Assembly (NCBI GenBank): GCA_038496675.1
Contig: CM076660.1
Coordinates: forward strand, 2,592,933-2,656,932
Length of the DNA: 64,000 bases
Source of the DNA: Rachycentron canadum
Taxonomy: Eukaryota > Chordata > Actinopteri > Carangiformes > Rachycentridae
Direction: 5' to 3'
Shown here piece after piece: positions 36,601 through 46,810 of the stretch. The translations under genes were made by a program, and so were the position numbers. The stretch's first letter is position 1; each line of letters opens with the position of its first letter. The notes below the pieces were generated by a model, which saw only the letters and a list, made by a program, of their open reading frames with translations, was not told the origin of the DNA and made no database searches.

Positions 36601-39600
36601 CACGAAACTGCAGCCAATCTCCTATCCACAGCAAATATTGAAGATAATGTAACCCACATTATAGCCCCTTTACATCAGGCTGCCAGTTGACTTGAAGATT
36701 GGTTGATTTTAAATATTGCCTTGCACCAGACATCATTATGGTCTCTTAATCACACCTGGAAAACCTGCACTTTCAGAGACTCTCACTGTGTTTGCACATA
36801 CTCATGGGCAGTGATTTACAGATTTGTCAGCCAACAATCTTTGATCTGTCATCCCTTATTTATATCTGTTTCAGTTCACTGGAAGAAAGAAAATGAAAGC
36901 TGGGAAGTTTGTTCTGTTTTTTTTTTTTTTTTTTTTTTTTTTTTGAGGTGCTAGTTGCACTAGGAAGTTGTATGGTTGGTGTGAGTATCTCAGCAGTATC
37001 GCATGCTGAAATATACTATTTATATTATTATCATGAAAGAGCAGTTGTCTTTTAACAAGGTTTTCCTAAGAAATCAAGTCGTGCTGACTGCAGGTCCCAA
37101 GATTGAGGATAGTTTTAGTTACAACAGGCTGCAGATTTCAGGTAAATGCTCAAAGAAACCAAATCCTGCAAGACTGGACGGTGGGTCCAGGTGGGCTGGT
37201 CTTGGGGCACTGCTTTGTTGTGACATCACAAAGTTACAGAAGTCCTGACAGCTCGTTTTAAGACTCTGAATACAGGCTGTGAGCAGTTCTCTGTGGACTG
37301 AGCACTTTGATACTTTCACGATATTAATATAGAACCTAGAGTTGATTTATAATCAAAGACTTAGACATCTGCCTTAGGACTGAATGGGACCTTTAAAAAT
37401 GAAGATAATTTTGGATGGTTCTGCTCATGAATATTGAAACTTGTACCCTTTAATACTTAAAGTGGATTTAGCTGATAATAGTGTAATTATACTGTTATTA
37501 AGGAAATTGTTTGAAAGCAGAATTTGTACTGGAACTATGATATTAATTATTTTATTACGATAAAGGATCTTGCTGGTTTAAATCCCCGCACCAGCTTTGA
37601 CATTATCCAGGCATCTATGATCGAAGCATGAGCCTCATGGGAGCTGTTGATGGTGCCTGTTGTTGAAGCCCATCACTATCTGCGGTCATTTGCTATAATA
37701 ACAATCCGTCCTCCCCCTGGTGCAGGAGGATGATTGGTTGGGTGGGGGGCAACCTTGACCATGGCCCCGGCAGCCATTTGAGCTCTGCACATTGACTTTT
37801 GTAATTGTGTTTGTGTGCATACATGTGTGTATGTAAAGAGTAGAGTGCTATCAGGCTGATTAGGGAACCCTCCAGCCCTCTTCACAAACACTCACTGAGC
37901 TGATAAAGCCACAAAGAGTTTATGGGCGTCCTGGAAGGCCTGAAAGTGTTTGCTCTTTGACTGTAAAACCAGAGATGGTTATAAAATGGTTTGATTACAC
38001 TCCTGAAATTTTATACAAGACTGGGTAGAGTCATTTGGGTCTCAAAAGGTTTCAAGTTGAAGAAATAAGATGTGGTTTCAAAAATCTGTAGTTCCTCCTC
38101 AGGTATTTTTATTTCTCTTATCAGTACATTTGCAGTAGTGGTGGATGATCTTTAACAATGGGTGGAAACGTGTTGACATAACTGCTGTTATTTCTGACCC
38201 TTGTACTCTTTATTGTCGGTTGCATTTAGAAAATTAAATTAAGTTTCTGTTTCCCGAGTCATTCTGAAAAAGACGTAAACTAAATTACTTTGAAAATGCA
38301 ATTACATTAAAGGTCAAAGAGTAGGAATCAATAGACAAAAATATTCCTAATTTCATCTGTGTTTTTTTTTTCCTAAATATAAAATTATATTGTTATTTTA
38401 GGTTTTCCACCACTACAATTCCCAAAACTTTTTATGACATTTTTACAACATTTTATGGGTTATAGTTAGTTATAAGATAGAACAAAATGAGCTGTAATCA
38501 GAGCATGAGCAGCTGGTTTTCCCAACAACAGGTTCAGGGTGTCAGAGACTTGAAGCCTCCTATAGAGTAAATATATATGTTCCTGACAGAGGCTGTTTTG
38601 TCCCTTAGTGATTGATGTGCTGTTTCTGTTGCACCGCCTGATCTCTGAGTGTGTGTTTTGTTGTGTTTGTGCGACTGAGACTGAGTGTTTGTCCGTTACG
38701 ATTTATGACGTCTTTCATACATGCGTGTGTGCGCGTGTGTTTTGAGAGAGAAATAATAGTTTGGCCGTTTTCTAATCAGCCACCTGATCAAACAGCTGCT
38801 GTCAGTTTTCTAGAAAATACCCGTAGAGGCTTTTGATGAGAAGTTCATGAGAAGTTAAGTTAAGAAGCTAAAGTCATCAATCAGTGCAATAGTTCTACAG
38901 GTAAATACCAACTTGTCCTTTTCATAAGAGTTGGAGAAGAGAACGTGAACACTGCCTCACTATTACTGCTCAGTCAATGGGTGCAAAGTGTTTCACTGCT
39001 GAAAATCAAAGCGATTTCTGCCTCGAGGTTTATCACGTCAGTGCTTCAGAAAGCTCAGATTTTCCACCTTTATGTCAAAATAGAGAGATACTTTATTAAT
39101 CCCATGAGGACATTCAGTGAGACCAGTGTTTTCAGAATAAAGCTCAGTTTTAGTTTAGTTTAGAACGTGAGGATTCATAAAAAGTACGTTTTTCTGCAGG
39201 TTGTAAATTAAACCCAAACGTAATGCTGCCCTGTAGAAATGAAAGCGTGTAAGGATGGATTGCACCGCAGCTTTTCAGCTGATCTCTTAGCAGCTTGTTT
39301 AGGAATATATACCAGTCAAGTGTTTGTTCTGTGTGTGTTGTGTGTTGTATTTCACCGGCGTGTTTGCCAGCCCTCGGGGATATTGGTCTGAGACAGAGAG
39401 AGAGAGAGAGAGAGAGCTTTTGACCACAGCAGAGCAGCTATAGAGCAAAACCAAACACACCTGCGCATTGAGAGCCTCAGCCTTTTATATGGAGACATTT
39501 GTACACACACATCAGGAGTGGTTCACTTTGGAAACAGGATATTGTCCAAATATGAGGCTGGAGTTCTCTTGGGCCTCTGATGTGGATTAAAAAGGACCAA

Positions 39601-41073
39601 TCAGGTTTAATTGTTTTGGGATAAAGTGGATCCGTGATGCCCCAAAAACCTGTTTACAAGCCATTTTAAATGGCCATTTTAAATGGCCCCATGTTTATAC
39701 TCAAACATTTCTGATTTATCTTTTTATATATATATAGTTTTTGGACTATTGGCGGTGGACTATTTCACCTTTTTGACTAAAATCTCACCTAAGACCCCTA
39801 AAACGAAGCCTTTCTTGTTAACCCTTATTTATATTTTTCTCTCGTCTATTGTCACCTGTTTCCCTCTTTGCTCTTTGGACCCCTCGTTTCGCTCGTGGCT
39901 GTCACTAAGTGATTGATGGTCAATAGCAGAAGCTATCTAATCAGCGCCAACAGAGGCCTTTGCTGGTAATGAGCACTTAATGACCCAAACGACTGAGGAC
40001 AGTCACGCTCCCTCAACTCAGACTCTTTCCTCAAGGATTTTCAGCCAAGGACACGATTGAGAAATCACATTCTGTGGCATTAAAAGTCCATTTGCCCTGT
40101 TAAGATAAGTCTTAATAAAAAAATATACTTCTGGGGACACTGTGTAAACATGACAAGGCAAAAACCAAGAATTATTTAAAATTCAGAATAAACCAATGAC
40201 CAGACTAGATCCTTTACATCCTGGAGTGATGAACTTTCCAGAAATTAATAAACTGAAAATTGAGCTGCAACATGAACTGTGACATGAACTGTGACATGAA
40301 CTGTGACATGAACTGTGACATGAACTGTGACATGAACTGTGACATGAACTCTCACTTGTGACTCCGAAAAGCAGAAAACCTCAGTTTGGTTGTTTAGTTA
40401 TATCTTCTCTTCAGTTTTGTTTGTGCTCATGTCTCACATCGATTCCCAGACATTAATTTCCACTTCAGCTATAAAAGATGACATTATTTTCCTGGTTGTG
40501 TGCATACCGGCCTTTTCAACAGAGCTTTTTTCTCTTTGTCGATGATTAGCTGGCTGTTCAGCAATAGCACGTTGTGGCACAGCAGAGAAATGTCAGTGAC
40601 TGGGTGGAGTAAGTTAACCGTCGTGTAAATGTACTCATTATTCATCTGTGCATTGAATTCACATTTTATACATTCTCTCTCTCTCTCTCTGTACCTTCTC
40701 GTCTAAAACAGACTTTAATTCTGAAACAGTTCGAGTTAGATTATTGTTTAATTAAAAGTTTACTTTAAAGGACAGTGGCATGAAAGGAGTTGGGTTCATT
40801 TAAACATCCACCAATCAATATTTTTTTGATATTAAAAGTACCCCATGGAGGTTATATTTACATTCGAGGGCTAACAAACGGGATGAATGCATTTCCTTCC
40901 TCATAAGTCATTTCGCAGAATTGGCTAATTTAAAAAAATTCTGATGAAACATTAGCTGTGAAAAACGTTAATTTACCTTAAAGTAATAGCACATGCTTGG
41001 TCTGATAACGACAATAAGGACTATAAATAAAGGTGTGTCTGTTACCATTACACTAACAAAGTGAGCTGTAATG

Positions 41074-41129
<56 letters not shown>

Positions 41130-42754
41130 TGCGTTGGTGTTTTTCTGTCCTCTCTCTCATTCTTTTTCTCTATTTATGAAAATACCTCCATGAATGTTAT
41201 TGTATATTTATTAACAAGCCAATATAACCTCAACATCCTGTTCTATGGATGTGTGTGTGTGTGTGCGTGTGCGTGTGTGTGAGAGGAGTTGAGCCCATTG
41301 TGTCATTGCACCGTGCAATTTTATCTCCCCACACGGCTTCAGGGAAATGAGCCTAGTGTTTGCAGGCGAAAGCTGTGAAAACCACAAGCACATACTGTCT
41401 TGCCCACATGGGCCAACTGCCATTTAAAAATGTCTAAATACTGATTACTCCCCCATTTAGAAATCCAGCTACACACAGGTTCACAATGATGTTGTGTTAG
41501 CAGACACACTTTCAGCATTAAAGGCTGGGTTTTATGAGGTTTTAACTTGGGTTTTTTTGGTGTTTATAATATCAGTCGACAACAGGGCAGAAATAGACTG
41601 GTTTCAGTCAGGACGGACTTATAAGAGGATTGAAAGGTAAATAAATAATTTGAAGAGTAGGTTGATTTAAAGATGGGAGGTGGGGAGGAGACTTCCCCCA
41701 GGAGGACAGACACCGGTGATGGTGGGAGCTCTTCATGCGAGGGAAACCAATGATGGAGAGAGAGAGGGTGGTGGTGAAGAGGAGAAAGCCTCCTCGTTTC
41801 TGAGAGAAAAGACTTGCACGTCATTGGCTAAAGGTGAATACGCCAGGCTGTGATTGGGTGAAGAGAAGAGAAAGGAGCTGGTGTAGCTTAGAAATAGCAA
41901 GAACTGTATTGTAATGAGTTGGAGGAGATCTTTCTCTATAACATAGGAGGATTTTGTGATTCTCATATAAGAAATAAATCACTTCTAATCATGTTTTACT
42001 AAATATCTAAATCTGCTCGTGCTTTAATCAAGTACACTGCCACATTTGACAGATAGGAAGTGACAGAAAAGATTTGTACTGCTCTTTGCTGCCAGAAAAT
42101 CTAATTAAGAGGACAAACAAGAAAAAAAGATGGTTGTGAAAAGGTTTATTTGATCGGGGTAATTTCTCACATTGATGAGGTTCAACAGCCAAACGAGTCT
42201 AAGATGTCAAAATATCTTTGGCACCTCAGCTCAGAGAGTTTTCTAAACAGCCTTTCATGGTAAATCAATGTAAACAGGGAGAAAGCTTTTATATTATTAT
42301 ATCACTTATATGTCCATCTATAAATCCATCCGTCATCTATGGAGCCTATTCGTGCAAATCCCTGCTGACAGTGGGTGAAGTTTGGGTTCATCCTGGACAG
42401 GTTGTCCGTCTATTGCAGGGCCGACATCACTCGTGTGTCTCATGTAAAAATACCATGTGATGTTATTCGCATAACATTGAGGAACGAATGAAAAAGAAAA
42501 AAAAGAAACAACAAAAATGTAATTGTGCTGTGCGTCTCTAACCCCTCTGTCCTCCGCTCTCCCTCCCTCTTGCAGGTGAGAAGCCGTACCGTTGTACATG
42601 GGAGAACTGCGACTGGCGTTTCGCCCGATCGGACGAGCTCACCAGACACTACCGGAAACACACCGGCGCCAAACCCTTCAAGTGCATCGCCTGCAGCCGC
42701 TGCTTCTCCCGCTCCGACCACCTGGCCCTGCACATGAAGCGTCACCAGAACTAG
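20584..42754 (+). CDS. klf5: Krueppel-like factor 5 family transcription factor, complete, four coding exons
   Basis: This is a nuclear zinc-finger transcription factor expected to bind CACCC/GC-box promoters. The coding exons are 20584-20724, 32169-33102, 33910-33969 and 42576-42754. Every intron is GT-AG, and the joined reading frame is 1314 bases (437 residues), close to mammalian KLF5 at 457. In order it has an N-terminal VFTQLKPV block (about 20-27), YRRESASVVDEYF (about 75-87), a THLRTGLY block (about 109-116), an IKTE SUMO-type site (127-130), a serine/proline PPSP...GSPD phosphodegron-like block (280-292), a PPPPY WW-binding motif (304-308), a basic KRR (349-351), and C2H2 fingers at 355-377, 385-407 and 415-435. 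It ends KRHQN as KLF5 does. All of these blocks are shared with mammalian KLF5, so the family call is firm. Teleosts may carry more than one klf5 copy, and the ohnolog (klf5 versus klf5-like) cannot be settled here. Confidence 0.93.
20824..20869. repeat. (CA)n microsatellite, 100 bases inside klf5 intron 1
   Basis: About 23 uninterrupted CA units close to the exon 1 donor. Confidence 0.92.
23055..23110 (+). repeat. LINE 3'-tail-like fragment
   Basis: TTTGTAAAGCACTTTGTTAA followed by AAAAGTGTTATACAA resembles the 3' end of fish L2/Rex-type LINEs (TGTAAAGCACTTTG...AAAGTGCTATA). Only the tail is recognisable. Confidence 0.5.
24240..24690 (+). repeat. Dispersed repeat family E, copy 2, in klf5 intron 1
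   Basis: Matching blocks to copy 1 are TTTTAGCTCTATTTTG, AAACTCCTGAGGGAAATA, GCTGCTAAATGCAC and GAGTCTGAAAGATGCTAAAT, in the same order. It is preceded by a T18-type run at 24233-24248. Confidence 0.6.
27806..28118 (+). repeat. SINE-like dispersed repeat, copy D, in klf5 intron 1
   Basis: GGGGCGGCACAGCCTCAGAG shows a deletion of the A-box part. It continues GTTCGATTCTTTC (B-box like), GGTTCCCTCAGGGTTCTCC, AAAGACATGCACATTTAGG and AGATAAGCAGTACAGATAAT, ending in (GGAT)n/(AGAT)n. Confidence 0.72.
29667..29750. repeat. (GT)42 microsatellite with one GC interruption
   Basis: 84 bases of GT, with a single GTGC interruption near 29733, the longest dinucleotide array of the window. Z-DNA forming potential. 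Confidence 0.95.
30213..30345 (+). repeat. Dispersed repeat of the TTTATTGATCCC/GTCCCACAGTGGGG type
   Basis: TTGTCCCACAGTGGGGAAAC and TTCAATGTTACAGCAGCACA are followed by A-rich sequence. This is a common teleost repeat, probably a LINE tail. Related pieces lie at 35268-35460, 39075-39150 and 57593-57630. Confidence 0.55.
30614..30643. repeat. (CT)n microsatellite
   Basis: About 15 CT units in klf5 intron 1. Confidence 0.9.
32169..33102 (+). CDS. klf5: klf5 coding exon 2 (activation and regulatory region)
   Basis: This large exon of 934 bases follows a TTTTCAG acceptor and ends TACCCAG|GTCTGT in phase 1, inside the glycine codon of CDYPG. It encodes residues 48 to 359. The content is typical of the KLF5 N-terminal half: a proline, serine and glutamine-rich region with little predicted fold. 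Conserved blocks are YRRESASVVDEYF, LNINVILP with THLRTGLY, QIKTEP, TQALPDFTSVF, VNNVFIK, the PPSPPNSQPGSPD block, SQPPPPYQQL, and YNRRNNPELEKRRIHFCDYPG leading into the first finger. The last 27 bases already code for the start of the DNA-binding domain. GC content is far higher than in the flanking introns, as expected for coding sequence. Confidence 0.95.
33103..33909 (+). other. klf5 intron 2 (807 bp)
   Basis: Starts GTCTGT, ends TCTTTACAG, phase 1, splitting a glycine codon of finger 1. It contains a T-rich run at 33834-33853, and nothing else is supported. Confidence 0.9.
33910..33969 (+). CDS. klf5: klf5 coding exon 3 (rest of zinc finger 1)
   Basis: This exon is 60 bases long, with a TCTTTACAG acceptor and an ACACACAG|GTGAGA donor, both in phase 1. 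It encodes the rest of finger 1, CTKVYTKSSHLKAHQRTHTG. The zinc ligands of the finger are C355 and C360 with H373 and H377. The 60-base size and phase match the usual structure of the KLF5 gene. It was too short to stand out as an open reading frame and was found from the exon 2 and exon 4 protein ends. Confidence 0.95.
34137..34480 (+). repeat. Fish dispersed repeat, LINE-tail like
   Basis: AAACTTTATTTAATAGCACT, TTTTCATACATG and later GGTTCCAATGGCTTGGAGCA, TAAAAGCTAAAAG follow the layout of a common teleost repeat (TTTATTTATATAGCACTTTT, then GGAGCATAAAAGCTAAA). The family is recognised from memory only. Confidence 0.5.
34926..35011 (+). repeat. Purine-rich tract with G runs (quadruplex potential)
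   Basis: GGGAGGGAGGGAAGGAGGAG, then GGGGGGG, and later two further runs of 7-8 G. At least four G runs of three or more are closely spaced on the coding strand of klf5 intron 3. Confidence 0.7.
35268..35460 (+). repeat. Dispersed repeat of the ACTTTAT..GATCCC type
   Basis: AGATAAGATGAGACTTTATG, GTAGGGAAGTTGGGTTTGTT, GCAGCAGCAG, and later AATAATACAAGAGAGCAGTG. It is the longest local member of the family also seen at 30213 and 39075. Confidence 0.55.
36343..36420 (+). pseudogene. Relic of LINE reverse transcriptase
   Basis: The frame from 36310 reads GVPQGSVPGLLFILFILYIL, which matches the GVPQGSVLGPLLF signature of non-LTR reverse transcriptases (L2/jockey-like). Only this motif and a few following residues survive; the frame stops at 36516 with no catalytic YxDD box in it. 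It is a short dead fragment inside klf5 intron 3. Confidence 0.75.
37128..37396 (-). mobile_element. TTAA-flanked MITE, copy 2, inverted and truncated
   Basis: On the - strand it starts after TTAA (37393-37396) with AGGTCCCATTCAGTCC. It matches the family through TCAGTCCACAGAGAAC, CACAGCCTGTATTCAGAG, CAGGACTTCTGTAACTT, TGATGTCACAAC and CCTGAAATCTGC, then loses similarity. It lies in klf5 intron 3. Confidence 0.75.
39661..39686. repeat. Tandem near-palindrome CCATTTTAAATGG x2
   Basis: Two adjacent identical 13-mers, each close to self-complementary. The next bases are CCCC. Confidence 0.7.
40271..40350 (+). repeat. 12-bp tandem repeat (CATGAACTGTGA), 6.7 copies
   Basis: The CATGAACTGTGA units are perfect until the last, which changes to CTCTCAC. 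It is a minisatellite in klf5 intron 3; there are no spacers, so it is not a CRISPR array. Confidence 0.95.
41075..41127. repeat. (CA)n microsatellite
   Basis: About 26 uninterrupted CA units. A second GT/GC-rich run lies at 41249-41281. Confidence 0.93.
42576..42754 (+). CDS. klf5: klf5 coding exon 4 (zinc fingers 2 and 3, stop)
   Basis: The acceptor is CCTCTTGCAG at the end of a pyrimidine tract, and the exon opens in phase 1 with the GEKPY linker. It encodes finger 2 (C385, C390, H403, H407; contact helix RSDELTR) and finger 3 (C415, C418, H431, H435; contact helix RSDHLAL), then KRHQN and a TAG stop at 42752-42754. The finger order, linkers TGEKPY and TGAKPF, and the QN end are those of KLF5. 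One oddity is a cysteine at residue 421 (SRCFSRS), where mammalian KLF5 has serine (NRSFSRS). Confidence 0.96.
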
Positions 42755-43531
42755 CGCGGACGTTCATGTGTATATACACATATATATATATAATCACACA
42801 CACAAAGAACATGACGGTCACCTGAACCTCACAGCATTAATCAAGAACAGATACTGAACCAAAATCATCCCGGTGCACCCGTGTTTGCTCTGGTGTTACG
42901 TTCTGATATAAGTTGAGTGATAATTGGCATCTAGAAGTATCCAAAGCTAGTTAAACACAGGTAGTTGGTTTGACAGGTGTGAAGCTGGTGACGGATCAAC
43001 TCCTGATGAACCTACGTCATTGTTCAGGGTTCTTGATTGTTCGGTGGATGGACGTGAGGGAGATGGAGTGAGCCGCCCGGACACTTTATAATCTCCTGAT
43101 GAATTTCCTCTCTTTGCGGGATGAAAAGAGGCAGGGTCACCTTCCTCATGCCAACGGGGGGTGTGGTCAACCATGGGAATAGAAAAAGGGGAGAAAAAAA
43201 AAAGAGAGAGAGAAGTTGCAGTCGTTTCTTTCTGATCTGAAGATTAATGTATATATCTGTTGTAGACATGACGGGAAAACTGACCCGCTCACCTTTTATG
43301 GAAACAGGGACACGTGTAGGATGTAAAACACGGGCTGTTTACCTTTAGAGCTTCTCCGGGTTCTCGGTTTCTTCTCTCCGAGATGATCCTGATCACCTGC
43401 TGTCACTCAATATGGTGTTTGCTGAGTTCTTAGCACCAGAGCTAATCATCTACCAGGGACTCAGGGATGATTTTGGTGTTGCCATCTCTCAACAGTTGAG
43501 GTGTGTTGTTTTAAAACATGCACTAGTCCAA

Positions 43532-43568
<37 letters not shown>

Positions 43569-44435
43569 ACGCACTTCACAAACATTACTTACACCATATA
43601 TTCATTTGAACTGAAATATGGATTTGCGACTCCCTCTCATCACATCCTGGACACACCTCCTTCTTCTCTAAGCAACAACAAAATGAACTATTTGTTTCCC
43701 TCCAAACAATCTGCTGCCAACTTCATCACCATCTGTCCTGTCGCCATCTCTTTCCATTTTGAGGTATGAACTTTCAAGGACACGAGGGCGCCTCTGTAAA
43801 TATGTGTTTATATGTGTGCATACGTGTGTCTGAGAATACAATGAATGTATTGAGATTTATACTTGACATCTGTTTTTCTTTTTTTTTTCTTTTTTTTTTA
43901 CATTGAATGTTAATGAGTAATATTCCACGTTGAAACTTCCTTGCGATATCGTCTCCCTTTAAGGGCCTCAAAAAAAAAGAAAAAAAAAAAGAAAAGAAAA
44001 TAGTGTAAACAAATAATCAACAGACACAATCAGAGAACGCTCCATGGAAAAAGTTAATAATCGCCTTGCGTTGCCTGTTTCAGCACAAGTAATACCTGTC
44101 GAGCTCACAGCAATTTGCCAATGTTTGTATCCATGACATTACCCGTTGCCAGGGTGACCAACCTCCTTTGATGACGGTTTGCGGTTCGCTTGCATTTTCT
44201 ATTCAGCTCTGTTTTCATCCCCACTTTTTTTTCCCCTCTCTCTCTCTCTCCTGTATTTGTTCAACACTTCAGGCAAAGAAAGGCACAGATGGGTGGAAAG
44301 GCCTCTTATGTAATCATTCCTGATTGTGGTGCATTAGACTCCCACAGATTGTAAAGTCAGTCCTGTAAACAGGATGAACGTTCACTTGGTTTGCATGATT
44401 TTTAACTGATAGTTGCGACCTTTGCTTTCTTTTCG

Positions 44436-44486
44436 TGGTGGTGGTGGTGTGGGGGCAGGGCAGTGGGAGGGGGAGGGGGAGGGGGA
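44436..44486 (+). repeat. G-rich tract in klf5 3' UTR
   Basis: GGTGGTGGTGG, then GGGGGCAGGGCAGTGGG and three GGGGGA units. In RNA this could form a G-quadruplex. Confidence 0.65.
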
Positions 44487-45434
44487 TCCCCACAAATTTT
44501 TCTGTGCAGTCGTGTGGATGTTACATTTGCCAACAACAGGATTTACAAGATGGGGGAAAAAAAATGTTGAGTTTGATTCCATGACCTGAAAATATAACCA
44601 AGGACAATGATGTATTTACAGACTGAATGATCAGCTTTTGTCTCATGGACAGAATAAGGCTTAAAGTAGGTTGTGATACTCCTGTATCACCAGCGTCAGC
44701 TCTCTTTATCCTTTGTTTTATATTGTGTTAAACTGTAACATCAGCACAAACTGTGTTGAATCTTAATCCTTCCAGGGTGAAAATAATATGAACAAATCCT
44801 CTACAACAAATTCTACATTACAAGTCTTTAGTCTTCCAGTTTTTGGACAAAGTTTTCCAGTCTTCCAACGCAGCTTGTTTAGTCATCAGTTTATGTTTTA
44901 TGAGCGTTTATGAGTCTCTGATAGTCAGAGGCTGTGATACTGGATCTTCATGGTTGTGAGTTATGTGGTTTGATAATTGAATGTGAACCATATATTTTAC
45001 CAGTCAAATGCATCAAACAAACCACTTGTAGAGTTAAATCCTTGATGTTAAGGCCGACACCCGTCCTCACCCAAGCTTTAGATTTCAGAAACAGACTTTT
45101 CATTGTCTGTTTTCAATTGTCTTCTCTTCTTTTCTTGCACTTTGCTTCGAATTATTAAAATTAATTATCAGGGTGCATGTCAGTTAACAGAACTGCACTG
45201 CTGCTCCTGAACACCTTTAATGTTGTGAAACACCTCATGGAGCTGGCTCATGATTTTACTCATAAACTAGCTGCCTCGTGTTTAGCGTGCAGTTTCTCCA
45301 CAAGAGGGACGTGCTCAACTATCGTCAGACCGGTTCTGCACCCACGGACCTGCGCCCACTGTGGAAAAACAGCAGCAGCACTTTCTAACATAAAATCCAA
45401 AATGCACTCACAATACAAATCACAACTCTTGGAA

Positions 45435-45452
45435 GGGGGGGGGGGGGGGGGG
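45435..45452 (+). repeat. G18 homopolymer
   Basis: Eighteen consecutive G in the inferred klf5 3' UTR. The length may be inexact because such runs are error-prone. Confidence 0.8.
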
Positions 45453-45968
45453 ACTTCCTGTTTCCTGCAGGTGACGCATTATTTTGCTAAAACTGAAGCA
45501 GCTGCTACTTTCATCCACATGACAGAAACATCTTTTAAAAGTTTGTATGATTTTATTGCCGCCCACCTTGAACTTGATCAGATGTTAAAACAAGCAAATG
45601 TTCACTTAGGGGGAGACACATCCTGTTATTTCAAAATTATTATTGTTGTTATTATTCTTTATTCCCAAGGAAACAAGTTCTCTTTCAAGGAGGGAGCACT
45701 GACCGCCCACTGTGTACATAACTGTAGTTTTAGCGTCGACAGAAGACTTTGTAAATATTTGTTTGGTTTTATTTCCTATTATAATATTAATTTTTTTTTT
45801 TTTTCTTTTTTAACTAATGGGATTTTAGATCGGTTTTATGTGAACGTTTGTTTAATTTTGTTTGGTTTTTGATACGTCATGTGTAAGAGAATTTATCTGT
45901 TCATGTAAGATTAATAAGAACAACAATTGTTTATTTTTTTCTGTTTGTTGAAGATGCTGCAATGACCT

Positions 45969-45974
45969 AATAAA
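45969..45974 (+). terminator. klf5 poly(A) signal candidate
   Basis: AATAAA in CCTAATAAAAGG, followed within 50 bases by T-rich sequence (TTTCGGTTTCATTTTTT), a plausible downstream element. Confidence 0.6.
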
Positions 45975-46370
45975 AGGATTTATAAAAAATGTTTCGGTTT
46001 CATTTTTTAAATATTACTGGATGTAAAAATCCAAACTTTTAATCAAAGTAATGAAGTAAATATGATGATATGTCACTCAGCTGATGAGTGAGTGGAGGCT
46101 CTAGGTGGGAGGGGTTTGGGTTTGCAGGACATTTCCAATGGACCTGACCACTATTCCCTTCACTTTATCACCTTTCAGCTCATTGTTTTGATTTTCTAAC
46201 CTGCAGATTTACTGTTGGTGGTCAGCCTTACCACTTCCCTTCCTGCTCGTGCTGTTTTCACGCTTTGATAAACCATCTGTAAACTCCGAGCCAAACCAAA
46301 CCAAACTACACTGACCCTACAACAACGTTAGCAACTAGCAAATGAACATAGTCGAGCATTTAGCAGAAAA

Positions 46371-46810
46371 GCTATAAATAAAATATATAAATATATGGGC
46401 ACATAAGTAAAAATTCTATATTAAACCTAATGTATGAATTTAAATATGTATGTTTATCTATATGTGCTTATATTGTAAACATACAATATGTTAAATGTTA
46501 TAATATGTTAACATATATCCATCCAAATGCCTATATGATATAATATATGTTGGTATAACATACAGTGGCTTTAAAATTAATGAGAAATCAATAAGATAAA
46601 CATATAATTACATAGATTTAAAAAAAAATATTTTTCTATGAATGTATGAATGTAAATATGTATGTGTATGAATGAATGTAAATTCATCATACGTTGTATT
46701 TTACTGTAGGTATTTCATATATGCTGTTAACCAACGTGTTTATATATCCAGACGATGTATATATGTGATAATAATATAAGTAGCATATATGGAAACACCA
46801 CTTTTACTTG
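46371..46810. repeat. AT-rich low-complexity tract (TATATG/AATATG-rich)
   Basis: Many degenerate ATATGT, AATATA and TGTATG words with few C or G. No exact tandem unit can be defined. Confidence 0.65.

Larger units (their letters stand above)
33970..42575 (+). other. klf5 intron 3 (8.6 kb)
   Basis: Starts GTGAGA, ends CTCTTGCAG, phase 1. Contents listed separately: LINE-like repeats near 34130-34400, a purine-rich G tract, a LINE RT fragment at 36343, MITE copy 2, a 12-bp tandem array at 40271 and a (CA)n at 41075. The open frame at 34374-34760 has no domain. Stretches at 37400-39000 and 41450-42200 show nothing I can name. Confidence 0.85.
42755..45990 (+). other. klf5 3' UTR (inferred extent)
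   Basis: From the TAG to about 20 bases past an AATAAA. It contains two Pumilio-type TGTAAATA sites (43795-43802, 45750-45757), two TTGCCAA heptamers (44115-44121, 44527-44533) matching the miR-96/182 seed target, a (CA)n at 43534-43573, a G-rich tract at 44436-44486 and an 18-G run at 45435-45452. A chance open frame runs 45177-45872. The length is inferred from the poly(A) signal; earlier polyadenylation is possible. Confidence 0.65.

Noticed and set aside
40271..40350. CRISPR-like regular repeat
   Set aside because: Units are directly adjacent with no spacers, and the genome is eukaryotic. It is a minisatellite.
45177..45872. 231-codon open frame in the klf5 3' UTR
   Set aside because: It crosses the G18 run and several T runs, codon use is AT-driven, no domain is recognised, and it lies inside the inferred 3' UTR. 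Most likely chance.
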